Positions 1 through 9,731 are shown, counted from the first letter of the stretch. The stretch is 64,000 bases of DNA from M3007 sp031425155 (GCA_031425155.1 JANPIV010000048.1:62001-126000); one strand, 5' to 3'. Program-made: numbers and translations. The notes: generated by a model from the sequence alone, not told the origin.

Positions 1-894
1 CTTTGGCTGATGTTCGCCGCACTTCCTTTTTTTGCTTGCAAATCCGCTCTGAAAAACGAGCCTATTACCCCCCGCACCGGCTTCGACTGGCAGGGCCATC
101 GGGGCTGCCGGGGCCTGATGCCGGAAAACTCGCTGCCCGCTTTCCTGCACGCGCTGGATTTCCCGGAGGTGGTCACGCTGGAGTTAGACCTAGCCGTTTC
201 TAAAGATAATCAGTTGATTGTCAGCCATGAGCCGTGGTTCAATCCGGCCATTTGCCTCGCGCCGGGCGGCGATTCCATTTCCCCGCGCGACGCCGAAAAG
301 AACCTGATTTATCAGTTTACCGTCCCGGAAATTCGCGCTTTCGACTGTGGCCGCCTCGGCAATCCGCGTTTTCCGCAACAGCAAAAGCAATCCACCTACA
401 AGCCCACCCTCGCCGAAGTGGTGACCGCCGTGCGCGCCAAAGCAGGCGGACGCACCCTCCGCTGGAACATCGAGATCAAAAGTCAGCCCGGGTGGGACGG
501 CCTGCGCCACCCGCCTGTGGAAGAATTTGCCCGCCTGACCATTGCAGAATTAAAAAAACTGGGCCTCGAAAAAGATGCCACCGTGCAGTCGTTTGATGTG
601 CGCGCTTTGCAAGCCATGCACCGCCAGGCACCCAATATTCAGTTGGCCTTTCTCATCGAAAATGTCTGGGGAATGAAGACGAATCTGAAAAAACTTGGCT
701 TCACCCCACAGATATACAGCCCGTATTACCAGTTGGTCTCCAAAAAACTGGTGCGTAATTGCCACGCAAAAAATATCCAGGTTATTCCCTGGACGGTAAA
801 TGATGTGGCTGCTATGCGCGGCATGATCCAGTTGGGCGTGGATGGGATTATCACAGACTATCCCAATTTGATTCAGGAAGTGGGCAAGAAGTAA
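1..894 (+). CDS. Glycerophosphodiester phosphodiesterase family lipoprotein (5' partial)
   Basis: The frame is open to the window edge, so the true start probably lies upstream; the first ATG inside is at position 10. The visible N-terminus (LPFFAC followed by K) reads as the end of a lipoprotein signal peptide, suggesting an envelope-anchored enzyme. The motifs HRGCRG, PENSLPAF and LELDLAVSKDNQLIVSHE match the GDPD TIM-barrel: the first catalytic His, the metal-binding Glu-x-Asp pair and the second His. A later segment (NIEIK) supplies another metal ligand, and GVDGIITDYP closes the barrel. The family hydrolyses glycerophosphodiesters to sn-glycerol 3-phosphate and an alcohol. An inverted-repeat element lies right after the stop. 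The family is certain; the exact substrate is not. Confidence 0.9.
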   Translation, partial: LWLMFAALPFFACKSALKNEPITPRTGFDWQGHRGCRGLMPENSLPAFLHALDFPEVVTLELDLAVSKDNQLIVSHEPWFNPAICLAPGGDSISPRDAEKNLIYQFTVPEIRAFDCGRLGNPRFPQQQKQSTYKPTLAEVVTAVRAKAGGRTLRWNIEIKSQPGWDGLRHPPVEEFARLTIAELKKLGLEKDATVQSFDVRALQAMHRQAPNIQLAFLIENVWGMKTNLKKLGFTPQIYSPYYQLVSKKLVRNCHAKNIQVIPWTVNDVAAMRGMIQLGVDGIITDYPNLIQEVGKK

Positions 895-898
895 ATTT

Positions 899-1019
899 GA
901 GTGCGTGATAAAATCGGGGCATTACAGCAGCACCCTGTTCGGCTCGTTTTATAATGGGCCTTTCCCGCGTCGAACAGGGTTCGACGATACATGAAAGCCC
1001 CCAATTTTATCACGCACTC
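899..1019. repeat. Intergenic inverted-repeat element with nested palindrome
   Basis: A 16-base arm (GAGTGCGTGATAAAAT, 899-914) is repeated perfectly inverted at 1004-1019. Nested inside is a second 10-bp inverted pair (ACCCTGTTCG / CGAACAGGGT). The element fills the gap between two genes. Its inner core resembles the palindrome at 43368-43409, so it is probably a dispersed REP- or MITE-like sequence rather than a simple terminator. Confidence 0.8.
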
Positions 1020-1043
1020 GTTAAATTTGAATAAAAACAGATT

Positions 1044-1607
1044 TTGGAAAAACTAAATATCACGACGGAACGACTGCAAATCAGAAATCTTCAAGCCACC
1101 GACCTGGAAGATTTCTATATTTATCGTTCCAACCCTGAAGTTACAAAATACCAGGGGTTTGATGTCATGACAATAGAACAAGCCACAGCATTTATAGAAA
1201 AAAATATATACAAACTATTCGGCAAAGCCGGGGAATGGGTGCAATATGGTCTTGAAGATAAATCCACGCGTAAAATAGTAGGCGACTGCGCCATTAAACT
1301 AGATAGTAGTGATATTAGAATCGCCGAAATAGGCATTACCATTTCCCATTTGGCCCAAAAAAATGGTTATGCCAAAGAGGCAATGTCTGGTATTTTGGCT
1401 TTTTTATTTGATGAAAAACAAATACACCGGGTCGTCGAAACGGTAGATGCGGAAAATATTGCTTCTGCTAATTTAATGCGTAGTCTGGGATTCAGGCAAG
1501 AAGGGCATTTTATCGAGAATATATTCTTTAAAGGCAAGTGGGGCAGTGAATTTCAATTTGCTATGCTAAAACGCGAATGGGACGATAAGAAAATAAAAGG
1601 CAAATAA
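1044..1607 (+). CDS. GNAT family N-acetyltransferase (RimJ/RimL type)
   Basis: The 187-residue protein opens with TERLQIRNLQATDLEDFY, the usual start of RimJ/RimL-like acetyltransferases. It ends with the characteristic NIASANLMRSLGFRQEGHF segment, which forms the acetyl-CoA pocket and last strands of the GNAT fold. The family transfers acetyl groups from acetyl-CoA to amines, either ribosomal protein N-termini or small molecules; the substrate cannot be read from sequence. The start is a TTG, the only initiator that keeps the first strand complete. Codon use is more AT-rich than in its neighbours, which may mean separate acquisition. Confidence 0.85.
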   Translation: MEKLNITTERLQIRNLQATDLEDFYIYRSNPEVTKYQGFDVMTIEQATAFIEKNIYKLFGKAGEWVQYGLEDKSTRKIVGDCAIKLDSSDIRIAEIGITISHLAQKNGYAKEAMSGILAFLFDEKQIHRVVETVDAENIASANLMRSLGFRQEGHFIENIFFKGKWGSEFQFAMLKREWDDKKIKGK

Positions 1608-1813
1608 GCAAATAAGGCAAAAAGGCAACGAGCAAGTACAGAGAGAATCATCTCAACTTGTGTTTTATAACATTGATAATCAAATTTTTGTATAATTCAA
1701 GAGGGCCAGTATTTAATAATATACTTGAACAAATATTTTACTTCGGCGTTCATTATGACCAGACGCGGGATTTTGCGTTACTCCATTTGCATATTGCTTT
1801 TTTGCCTTTTGAT
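1593..1813. repeat. Degenerate GCAAA/AAGGCAA repeat tract between genes
   Basis: After the acetyltransferase stop the sequence runs through copies of ggcaaataagcaaa and ggcaaaaaggcaa (1593-1636). Just before the pirin start there is an inverted version (ttgcatattgcttttttgcc, 1788-1807). The same degenerate unit recurs at 21026-21220, 36080-36215, 38035-38275, 40587-40622 and 41456-41492. The rest of the gap shows no gene. Confidence 0.6.
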
Positions 1814-1815
1814 TT

Positions 1816-2577
1816 ATGTCCATTCGCATTATTCCCATAGCCCAGCAAGGTTCTGGCGCTTTCAATGGCGGCGAGATCATCGAAAATAAACCCATCGGTT
1901 TTCCGAAGGATCATTCCACGGTGCGCCCCTATTCCAACCTGTTTTACTGGGCCCATGCCAAAGCCGTGACAGATAGCACCATTGGTTTGCATCCGCATCA
2001 GGGTTTTGAGATTTGCTCTTTTGTGCTGAAAGGAGAAATTCGCCACTACGATACCAAACTGCAATCCTGGCGGCCCTTGCAGGCGGGCGACGTGCAGATT
2101 ATCCGCGCGGGCGACGGCATCAGCCACTCGGAATGGATGGGGCAGGGCGGGGAGATGTTCCAGATTTGGTTCGATCCGAATCTGGCAAATACATTAACGC
2201 AGCCCGCCAGTTATGACGACTACCGCTCCGCCGATTTTCCGGAAAAAATAACGCCGGGCGTACGGGTAAAAACCATCGCCGGGCCGGGCAGTCCGTTCCG
2301 TATGGATACGCCGGGGGTGGAGATTTGGCAGGTCACTTTAGACGCTGACGCGAGCCACGTTTTACGCGCCGATCCAAACCATATTTATTCCGCTTATGTC
2401 CTGGAAGGCGAAGTAACGTTCGATAGCGAGGCCGCTCAACAGTTTGATTTTGTGCAACTTACGGAGCAGACGACCATCAATCTGGAATCACTGACCGGAG
2501 GCACCGTATTCATCATTGCCTCGCCCGTAGAGCCCGGTTATCAGACCTACGGGCAGCGGATGCGGCACACGGCGTAA
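1816..2577 (+). CDS. Pirin family protein
   Basis: The 253-residue protein has the bicupin layout of pirins. HPHQGFEICSFVLKGE carries the two metal-binding His residues and the start of the first cupin motif, and GISHSE carries the third His and the Glu ligand. The second half (from about residue 150) is the less conserved C-terminal cupin. Pirins are Fe(II)-binding proteins; some oxidise quercetin, others act in redox or transcriptional regulation. The start ATG is preceded by the repeat tract, with no long leader. The role in this organism is not evident from the neighbours. Confidence 0.9.
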   Translation: MSIRIIPIAQQGSGAFNGGEIIENKPIGFPKDHSTVRPYSNLFYWAHAKAVTDSTIGLHPHQGFEICSFVLKGEIRHYDTKLQSWRPLQAGDVQIIRAGDGISHSEWMGQGGEMFQIWFDPNLANTLTQPASYDDYRSADFPEKITPGVRVKTIAGPGSPFRMDTPGVEIWQVTLDADASHVLRADPNHIYSAYVLEGEVTFDSEAAQQFDFVQLTEQTTINLESLTGGTVFIIASPVEPGYQTYGQRMRHTA

Positions 2578-2584
2578 GTTTAAA

Positions 2585-3376
2585 TTACCACAATTTCACC
2601 GCTGCCGAAAGGTAAGTCTGCGCCATTTTATTCAGTTGGCCCCAGGTGAATCCGCAATCGCCGCAGTGGTAATACGACATAATATTGCCTACGTCCGGGT
2701 TGTAATACTCCCCGTTGGCGTCCGTCTGCTGATTGATAAAACGGCAGCCCGAACTCACGTAGTCTTCAATCGGATTGAACGGCACGTAGGGATCGGCGGG
2801 CGTATCGCAGAGGAAATCCCCGGCGGTCGAGCAATTGGAACCGTCCACCAACTCCGTTCCGTTGCCCTGGAAGGTATGCACCAGACCGAAAAAGTGCCCC
2901 AGTTCGTGGGCAAAGACCGCCGCATTGGTACACATCGGTTTTTCAATAAAAACACCGCCGGTAAACGCATTACCCACGCCCCCCAGCGAAGCGAGTCCGC
3001 AGGCAGGGCCGTCGAGGCTATTGATGAAGTACATATTGATACGAAAATCGGCGTGGTATTTGACGTATATTTCGGCCAATTCCGTGCCCTGATCCTCGTT
3101 GTCGTGCTGGAAATTCTCGTGGTAGCGAAACTCGCAGACCTCAAAACTGACCTTGATCGGCGCAAAAAATTTGTTTGCCTCAGTCAATGCTGCGGTAATA
3201 GCCATTTCCGTCACCCCATAATTACCCAGGCTGTCCTTGAAAATATGCGCCACGATCGTAAACTTTTTGTTCACGCAGGGCAGGCGCTCTTGCTGAGTCG
3301 TATAACTTTGACCGTAAACAAAAGGAGTGTGGCCCAGGAAGAGGAAAAAAAACAAGCACAGCACAGCGTTTTTCAT
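2585..3376 (-). CDS. Secreted zinc metalloprotease, M43 (pappalysin-like) family
   Basis: The protein is 263 residues with a clear signal peptide (MKNAVLCLFFFLFLG, cleavage near VYGQ). The extended zinc motif HELGHFFGLVH at about residue 157 gives three His ligands and the catalytic Glu. The downstream NIMSYY segment is the Met-turn of metzincins, and CDTPADP is typical of the M43 family, which includes ulilysin and PAPP-A. It is short and lacks a recognisable T9SS C-terminal domain, so it is probably released by the Sec pathway to the periplasm. It is convergent with the pirin gene, 7 bases away. Confidence 0.9.
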   Translation of the reverse strand: MKNAVLCLFFFLFLGHTPFVYGQSYTTQQERLPCVNKKFTIVAHIFKDSLGNYGVTEMAITAALTEANKFFAPIKVSFEVCEFRYHENFQHDNEDQGTELAEIYVKYHADFRINMYFINSLDGPACGLASLGGVGNAFTGGVFIEKPMCTNAAVFAHELGHFFGLVHTFQGNGTELVDGSNCSTAGDFLCDTPADPYVPFNPIEDYVSSGCRFINQQTDANGEYYNPDVGNIMSYYHCGDCGFTWGQLNKMAQTYLSAAVKLW

Positions 3377-3537
3377 AGGGAAAAAAGTAGCGTTTAGAGC
3401 AGTAAAGGTATCATAATAGATGGAACCCGGATTTCCGGTTTTAGCATAGATACAAATATTGCTCCTTTTGCTACCATCTGACCAAGCATTCTTCTTTTAC
3501 GACCCAAAATAAATTTACCTACGCCCAAAATAAGGCC

Positions 3538-6500
3538 ATGCGCAACACTTTTACCCTGTTTTTGCTGCTTACCGCACTTTCTGCTTTTGCCCAGACGGCC
3601 AATATCACGACGGGCTGTGCGCCGGTAGCCGTGTTATTCAGTCCGCCCGCTGGCGCTACGTCTTCTTTCTGGACTTTTAAAGACGGCGGCACTTCCACGC
3701 TGAATAGTCCTTCCAATATTTTTACCACGCCCGGCACTTATGAGGTGGAGTACCGATCTGTGGCTGGCGGGCCGCTGCTTGGCACGATTACCGTCACGGT
3801 GTATCCAAAGCCGCAACCCAATATTCTGACCACTCCGATCAGTGGTTGTGTGCCGTTGGAGGTCCAATTTAAAGATACTACGCTCATTGCCGGAGATATT
3901 CAAATCCTGAATTATAGTTGGGTATTTGGCGATGGCAGTAGTGTGGTCGGTACTTCCAATCCATTACACACTTATACGACGGCGGGTTCCTTTTCGGTCT
4001 CGCTGGAATTAACCACTAATTATCCGACTTGTAATGTTACCAGAGTATTTATGGATAAAATAAAAACCTCGCAGCCGCCCAATGTAGGTTTTGTGACCAG
4101 TCCGACTCCGGCGCAGGCCTGTGTGCCACCGCTACAAGTGGCCTTTACGAATACCACAACGGGTACCGGGGCTTTGACGTATAGTTGGGATTTAGGCAAT
4201 GGCACTACTTCTACGCTGACTAATCCGCCAGGTCAAAACTATACGATGATTGGTAATTATGTCGTAATATTAACGGCGACCGATCCGCTGGGTTGCGTGG
4301 CTACGAGCCAGCAAAATGTTACGGTGGGCAATCCATTGGCTGATTTTGAAGTGCGGGATACGGTTTGTGCCGGAAGTACCATAGCCATTACTAATTTATC
4401 GACCATTGGCCAGTATGCCTGGACTTTTGGCGGTGGGGCCATCCCGGCTACTTCTAATCAGGGCAATCCCGGCGTGGTCTGGAATACACCGGGAATCAAA
4501 CAAATTTCTTTAACCGTTACGGCAGCCGGTGGTTGTTCTAGTACTAAAACCAGACAGATTTATGTGGACAAAGCCGAGGCTATTTTTAGTGTAGTGCCGT
4601 CTTATTCTTGTAATGAACCGACTTTATTTCAATTCAATGCGCTTTCCCCGACGGCCTCCGAATGGCATTGGACTTTTAGTAATGGCGATAGTGCCACTAT
4701 AAAAAATCCGGTTTTTGTCTGGTTTAATCCCGACAGTATTTATAGTTTACGTGGTCTTTTTCTGGATACCGTTCTGCTGACGGTAACGAACCCTTCCGGT
4801 TGTACTGCCCAATCCATGCGGGTGGATACGATCTGGCGGCCCAATGCGCGTTTTATGCCCGACAAACAACACGGTTGTGCACCATTGACCGTCATGTTTG
4901 CCGATAGTAGTTTTTCTAATGAAAACATTGTCGAATGGAACTGGAATTATGGCGATGGCAGCCCGGCCGTCATCAATACCACCGATGCCACAGTCTCTCA
5001 TACTTTTAGCAGTCCCGGTGAATATAATGTACGGTTAATTATTCGTAATAGTCGAGGTTGTATAGATACTTCGTATAATATATTGATTGAAGTGGGCGCA
5101 CCCATTACGGGTGATTTTACGGCGGATTTCACCGAAGTATGCCCCGGCGATTCCGTACATTTCACTAATTTAACCAATGATCCCCGCATTGATGCCTGGC
5201 ATTTCTCCTCCGATAGCGACCGACAGTGGCATTGCTTTCAAAACGCTAATCCGGCCTGGGCTTATACCACGGCCACTGGCCCAATGAGTGTGTCGCTTAC
5301 ACTGGAATATAATGGTTGTTTTAATACCGTGACTAAAAACGACTATATTCTGGTCAAAGGCCCCATTGCTAAAATCCACTATCAAACTACTTGCGACAGC
5401 ACCCTGCTCTTTGATTTTATGGATAAAAGTAGTGGCGCGACCCAGATAAAATGGTTTACTGGCGATGGAGATAGTAGTATTCAATCAGTATTTACCCACA
5501 GTTATGCCCAGGCCGGTCAGTACACCGTTATTTTACAAGCAGAAAATCCATCTACTGGTTGTCCTGTTTCTTATGATACCGTTACCGTCTATCCAACCCA
5601 ATTGAAAGCCATTTTTGATCTGCCTTATCTGATCTGTGGCGACATTCCCCGGCAATTAGATGCTAGTGCTTCGACCAGTGTAAATGCGACTTGTCATAAA
5701 GGTTATACCTGGTATTTTACTTTCCAACGCCCGTGGCGCACCGATGAGGCTTCCGTAGAAGCGGCGGAGGAGTATTTATTTGGTCCCTCCGGCCCACAAA
5801 CCGTGTGGCTGGAAGTAGAAGATATTAATGGTTGTAAAGATACCCTGCGCAAGGATATTTATATTTACAATAATAAGCCACAATTCGCGGTGGATGATTC
5901 GCTGATCTGTATTCCGCATACTGTGCATTTTACGGACCAAAGTACTTCGGATACGACTATTGTTTCTTGGAACTGGGATTTTGGCGACGGCACCACCAGT
6001 ACCGATCAAAATCCACAACATACTTATACCACGCCTCCGCCGAACGGCACGTTTTTCCAGGTAAAACTGCAAATTAACGATGAGGCAGATTGCCCCAAAG
6101 AGGTAAGCCAAGCCATCAGTGTCTATACGCCAAGTAGTATTATTGCCACTTTGCCCTCACCGCCCAATGTCTGTATCGGCAGTAATATTGTTTTTAATGC
6201 CAGTGATTATACCGTGATGGGTTCGAACCTCAGTTGGCAATGGGATTTTGGCAATGGTGTGACGGCCAACGGGCAGACCGCGCAACATACTTTTAACCAG
6301 TCGGGTACTATTCCGGTTGTCGTAAATTTTACCGAAATAGCCACGGGTTGTACGGGTAGTTCGGCGATTGACGTGCGGGTGCAGGATTATCCGCAAGCCA
6401 CTTTTACTTCCAATGTGGATGACCAGAATATTATCTGTTATCCACAGAATATAAACCTTACTTCTACTACACAATCGCCTTTCCAGTTGGGTATTTTCTG

Positions 6501-7890
6501 GAATCTGGGCAATGGATTGACACCAGTCGGCCCGACGGCAGCCACGGCTTTCCAGAAAGGCACTTATACGGTTTCAATGGTGGCGGTTACGCCTTATGGT
6601 TGTGCCGATACGACGCAGCGTACTTTTGTGGTGGTCGGCCCGGAAGGCGATTTTACAACCGATAAAAGTCTAATCTGTACCGGCGATGCAGTAGTATTTA
6701 CTATGCGCGATACAGCAGACATAAGCTCCTGGTCCTGGGATTTTGGTGATGGTAACACAGTAGATATTATAAATCCCGTGACGCATAATTATACTTTTTA
6801 TCCGCCATCGGGTGTACAGACGGCCAAACTTATTCTGCGCGGCGAAGACGATGCCTGTACGTTCATTGTGACTAAACCTATTAATTTTTCCCAAATAAAG
6901 GCTGATTTTGCCGTTTTAACCGACCCGGTTTGTCTGGGCAATCCGCATCAATTTACGAATACTTCTAATGACGCGAATCAGTATAACTGGTTTTTCGGGG
7001 ATGGTGCGACTGCCACTACGCAGAATGCCCAACATGAATACACGGCAGAAGGGGATTATTTGGTCACTTTAATTGTGACGGAACAGCCCGTTGGTTGCAT
7101 GGATACCACTAGTTTATTAGTAAATGTGATGGGTTTGCCCAATTTGCAAGTGTATGGTGATACTATTTGTCCGGGCGATACGGCCATGATTGGTCTGGTA
7201 TTGCCATTTAATAATGCGACATATAGTTGGACCCCGGCGAACCAGATTCTGGCACCTAAAAACGGCCCCAGTGTGCAGGCTATTCCTACGGAAACTACGG
7301 CTTTTGTCGTCACCGTCACCGATTCTACGGGCTGTTTGGGTATTGATACGGCATTAGTTTGGATACCGAGTAGTCAAACCAATGCACAGAATCTGGATAC
7401 GGTAGTCGCCAAAGGCCAGCCCGTGGTGCTGCCGGTCACTTATGATCCATTTTTTACTTATGTCTGGTCACCTTCGCCGGGGCTGACATATCCGCCGGTG
7501 GTCACTCCGCAGGATAGTTCCTTGCATTATACGCTGATTATTACCGATCAATTGGGTTGTGCCAGTGCGACTTATAACTTTAATGTGCGCGTAGTACCGC
7601 AAAAAGTAATTTATCCCAACGCTTTCACCCCCAATGGAGATGGCGTCAATGATGTCTTTCAATTGCTGCCAGATGGCGAAAATGAACTGGTAGATGTGGA
7701 TTATATGCAGATATACGACCGCTGGGGCGAACTGGTATTTGAAGGTCGCGGCACCGCTAAATCAGTTTTTTGGGATGGTATTTACAAAGGTAAACCTGCT
7801 ATGTCCGATGTGTTTGCCTGGGTGGCGCAGGTGAGTTATAAAACCGGCGTAAAAGAGCAATTAAGCGGGGAATTAATGTTATTGCGGTAG
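3538..7890 (+). CDS. Giant PKD-repeat surface protein with T9SS type B sorting domain
   Basis: This is a 1,450-residue secreted protein. A signal peptide (ending SAFAQ) is followed by at least eleven PKD-like immunoglobulin modules, each marked by a variant of the W-x-F-G-D/N-G motif: SWVFGDG, SWDLGNG, NWNYGDG, NWDFGDG, QWDFGNG, SWDFGDG and NWFFGDG. The last 85 residues (VIYPNAFTPNGDGVNDVF, YDRWGELVFEG, FWDG, PAMSDVFAWVAQV) are the CHU_C type B sorting domain recognised by the type IX secretion system, which exports the protein and anchors it on the cell surface. Such proteins usually serve adhesion or glycan binding. It has no visible operon partner; an insertion sequence begins 22 bases after the stop. 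Confidence 0.95.
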   Translation: MRNTFTLFLLLTALSAFAQTANITTGCAPVAVLFSPPAGATSSFWTFKDGGTSTLNSPSNIFTTPGTYEVEYRSVAGGPLLGTITVTVYPKPQPNILTTPISGCVPLEVQFKDTTLIAGDIQILNYSWVFGDGSSVVGTSNPLHTYTTAGSFSVSLELTTNYPTCNVTRVFMDKIKTSQPPNVGFVTSPTPAQACVPPLQVAFTNTTTGTGALTYSWDLGNGTTSTLTNPPGQNYTMIGNYVVILTATDPLGCVATSQQNVTVGNPLADFEVRDTVCAGSTIAITNLSTIGQYAWTFGGGAIPATSNQGNPGVVWNTPGIKQISLTVTAAGGCSSTKTRQIYVDKAEAIFSVVPSYSCNEPTLFQFNALSPTASEWHWTFSNGDSATIKNPVFVWFNPDSIYSLRGLFLDTVLLTVTNPSGCTAQSMRVDTIWRPNARFMPDKQHGCAPLTVMFADSSFSNENIVEWNWNYGDGSPAVINTTDATVSHTFSSPGEYNVRLIIRNSRGCIDTSYNILIEVGAPITGDFTADFTEVCPGDSVHFTNLTNDPRIDAWHFSSDSDRQWHCFQNANPAWAYTTATGPMSVSLTLEYNGCFNTVTKNDYILVKGPIAKIHYQTTCDSTLLFDFMDKSSGATQIKWFTGDGDSSIQSVFTHSYAQAGQYTVILQAENPSTGCPVSYDTVTVYPTQLKAIFDLPYLICGDIPRQLDASASTSVNATCHKGYTWYFTFQRPWRTDEASVEAAEEYLFGPSGPQTVWLEVEDINGCKDTLRKDIYIYNNKPQFAVDDSLICIPHTVHFTDQSTSDTTIVSWNWDFGDGTTSTDQNPQHTYTTPPPNGTFFQVKLQINDEADCPKEVSQAISVYTPSSIIATLPSPPNVCIGSNIVFNASDYTVMGSNLSWQWDFGNGVTANGQTAQHTFNQSGTIPVVVNFTEIATGCTGSSAIDVRVQDYPQATFTSNVDDQNIICYPQNINLTSTTQSPFQLGIFWNLGNGLTPVGPTAATAFQKGTYTVSMVAVTPYGCADTTQRTFVVVGPEGDFTTDKSLICTGDAVVFTMRDTADISSWSWDFGDGNTVDIINPVTHNYTFYPPSGVQTAKLILRGEDDACTFIVTKPINFSQIKADFAVLTDPVCLGNPHQFTNTSNDANQYNWFFGDGATATTQNAQHEYTAEGDYLVTLIVTEQPVGCMDTTSLLVNVMGLPNLQVYGDTICPGDTAMIGLVLPFNNATYSWTPANQILAPKNGPSVQAIPTETTAFVVTVTDSTGCLGIDTALVWIPSSQTNAQNLDTVVAKGQPVVLPVTYDPFFTYVWSPSPGLTYPPVVTPQDSSLHYTLIITDQLGCASATYNFNVRVVPQKVIYPNAFTPNGDGVNDVFQLLPDGENELVDVDYMQIYDRWGELVFEGRGTAKSVFWDGIYKGKPAMSDVFAWVAQVSYKTGVKEQLSGELMLLR

Positions 7891-7912
7891 TTTGCACTAC
7901 TCTTTCCTCGCC

Positions 7913-9362
7913 GCTCTTGGTGTTTTCACCATAGCCGTCAGGCTAAGGGAATAATGATCGATCTTTGAGGCGAAAGGAATAAAATATGACACTAGACACT
8001 GGATTGGTTGAGCCGATAGTAGGGCTACTGAGTGCTCTGTTTTCAGAAGAGGAAACGGAAAAGATTGCGCGGTCGAGCAAATTTATTGAACGGAGCACAA
8101 GTCGTTTGAGTGGGCGTATGTTTTTGATGCTGAACGTATTGCGGGCGGAGGGGCATCTTTATCAAAGCCTGCAAGACCAATGCTGTTACTTGCAAGACGC
8201 ATTTGGTGTGCGGATGCGCAAGCAGTCACTGGACGAGCGTTACGGCTCTGAGGCAGTCACTTTCATGCAGGCGTGCTTTGCCAAAGTGCTCAGCGCAAGT
8301 GCGCAGATAGGTGGGCAAGCAGGCTTGGGCAGCGGCTTAAAATCTATCCACCTGTGCGATGCCAGCAGTTTTAAGTTGAGCAACACTTTGAAGGAAGTTT
8401 TCCCTGGAAGTGGCACGGCAGCGGGCATCAAGATTTTTTACTCCTTTGAGTTGTTGAGTGGCCGCTGTACGGGCGTGGAGTGGGTAGGTGGCAAGCAGAA
8501 CGACACGACCTATTTGGCTTCGATAGAGAAGAATATTGAAGTCAAGAGCCTGTATATTAAAGATTTAGGGTTTTGGAGCACCCGTCATTTTAATCATATC
8601 CATCAAGCCGGTGCCTATTTTGTGACCCGTTACAAAGTACCCAATCGGCTCTGGCGCAAAGTAGATAATGTATTGGTTGGGTTAGATCTGCCAGCAATAT
8701 TGCAAGGCATTGGGCAGGCAACAGTTATAGAGGAAGTATTCTTGGGGGATAGCCACATTCCTGTTCGACTACATGTGGAAAAAGTGTCCGAGGAAGTGGC
8801 TCAAAAACGGAGAGCCAAAATACTTCAAAAAGCGGCCTCAAACAAAGTGGTCAGTTCCGAATTGACGCTTTTGTTATGCCAATATAGTATTTTTATTACC
8901 AATGCTCCACAATCAATGCTGCCGATTGAGCATATCCGGGTGTTCTATATGCTGCGTTGGCAGATAGAGTTGATCTTTAAGGCTTGGAAATCAATCTTTG
9001 AACTGGACAAAGTGCAACGAATGAACCCCCATCGCTTCGAGTGTTATTTGATGGGTAAACTGATGGCCGTACTATTGTCCAGTCATTTGCAGCACTTGAT
9101 CAAGGCCCAATTATGGGAGGAACAAGAATTTGAATTAAGCGAATGGAAAGCGCACAAGATATTTAAAAAAAAATTGGCCAACTAGCAGAGGCCATCAGGA
9201 TCGGGTGGCTCGCAATTCAAACGGTCTTTATGGAAATTTTGCACTAAATTGTGCTGTATGGTCCCAAAGATAGAAAAAAAATAGAGCCAATGCATTGGAA
9301 ATCAACCCCTAAACTCATTATCGCCCTCTTAGCCTGACGGCTATGGTGTTTTCACCAAGAGC
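7913..9362 (+). mobile_element. IS4-family insertion sequence
   Basis: The element is about 1.45 kb and bounded by near-perfect 35-base inverted repeats (7913-7947 and 9328-9362). They differ only in the orientation of a central TTTT inside a small GGTG-TTTT-CACC hairpin. One transposase gene fills the interior. I could not identify a target-site duplication in the flanks, and the ssb fragment to the right lacks its 5' part. A deletion next to the element is therefore plausible. Confidence 0.85.
7986..9185 (+). CDS. IS4-family DDE transposase
   Basis: The 399-residue transposase has a DDE (Transposase_11) catalytic core. The first Asp is in HLCDASSFKLS, the second in YIKDLGFWS. The third catalytic residue sits in YMLRWQIELIFKAWK, which fits the IS4 signature Y-(2)-R-(3)-E-(6)-K exactly. 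The length is normal and the frame uninterrupted, so the enzyme could be active. It lies between the 35-bp inverted repeats of the element. Confidence 0.93.
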   Translation: MTLDTGLVEPIVGLLSALFSEEETEKIARSSKFIERSTSRLSGRMFLMLNVLRAEGHLYQSLQDQCCYLQDAFGVRMRKQSLDERYGSEAVTFMQACFAKVLSASAQIGGQAGLGSGLKSIHLCDASSFKLSNTLKEVFPGSGTAAGIKIFYSFELLSGRCTGVEWVGGKQNDTTYLASIEKNIEVKSLYIKDLGFWSTRHFNHIHQAGAYFVTRYKVPNRLWRKVDNVLVGLDLPAILQGIGQATVIEEVFLGDSHIPVRLHVEKVSEEVAQKRRAKILQKAASNKVVSSELTLLLCQYSIFITNAPQSMLPIEHIRVFYMLRWQIELIFKAWKSIFELDKVQRMNPHRFECYLMGKLMAVLLSSHLQHLIKAQLWEEQEFELSEWKAHKIFKKKLAN

Positions 9363-9405
9363 AACTACTTGGGGCACCAAGCCTAATCACTCACTCCGAT
9401 GTAAA

Positions 9406-9663
9406 GTAGCCAAATTCACACTTGCCACCACTGAGGGCTACAAGGACGAGAACGGTTAGGTCCATTCGCAAACTGAGTGGCATAATATCGTGCTTTGGCG
9501 TGGCTTGGCCGAGTTGGCTGAGAAATACCTGAAGAAGGGAAGTATAGTACACGTAGAAGGGAAAAACCGAACCCGCTCCTACGAGGATAAACAAGGCGTA
9601 AAGCGTTATGTGACGGAAGTGGTAGGGGAGTAAATCATCATGCTCGATAAAAAAGAGGGGTGA
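9406..9663 (+). pseudogene. ssb: Single-stranded DNA-binding protein (ssb) remnant with two nonsense codons
   Basis: One reading frame gives VAKFTLATTEGYKDENG, a stop (TAG 9457-9459), then TEWHNIVLWRGLAELAE, KYLKKGSIVHVEGK, RTRSYEDKQGVKRYVTEVV, a second stop (TAA 9631-9633) and IIMLDKK. This is the OB-fold core of bacterial SSB with the usual order and spacing. The first 30 or so residues and the acidic C-terminal tail are missing. Both stops replace single codons with the frame kept. The fragment begins 44 bases from the right end of the insertion sequence, which probably removed its 5' part. It is a dead copy; a functional ssb must exist elsewhere. Confidence 0.88.
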
Positions 9664-9668
9664 AGGAA

Positions 9669-9731
9669 GTGCGCATTTTGTATTGCCGAACCGAAAACAA
9701 TACACAATGCGAAGTACGCATTTTGTATTGT
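9669..9731. repeat. Direct repeat plus hairpin after the ssb remnant
   Basis: The 15-base word cgcattttgtattg with a preceding g occurs at 9671-9685 and again near 9717-9731. The intervening caatacacaatgcg pairs with the second copy, with one mismatch, to form a hairpin (9701-9731). It could be a terminator or an operator-like repeat. Nothing else is visible between here and the next gene except attC-like sequence. Confidence 0.55.

Noticed and set aside
2636..3397. A 253-codon frame opposite the secreted zinc protease
   Set aside because: The minus-strand gene has a signal peptide, zinc motif and Met-turn; the opposite frame has no recognisable features.
7896..9370. ACTACT-like sequence on both sides of the insertion sequence as a target-site duplication
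   Set aside because: The match is short, not at equal distance from the inverted repeats, and shorter than expected for an IS4-family element.
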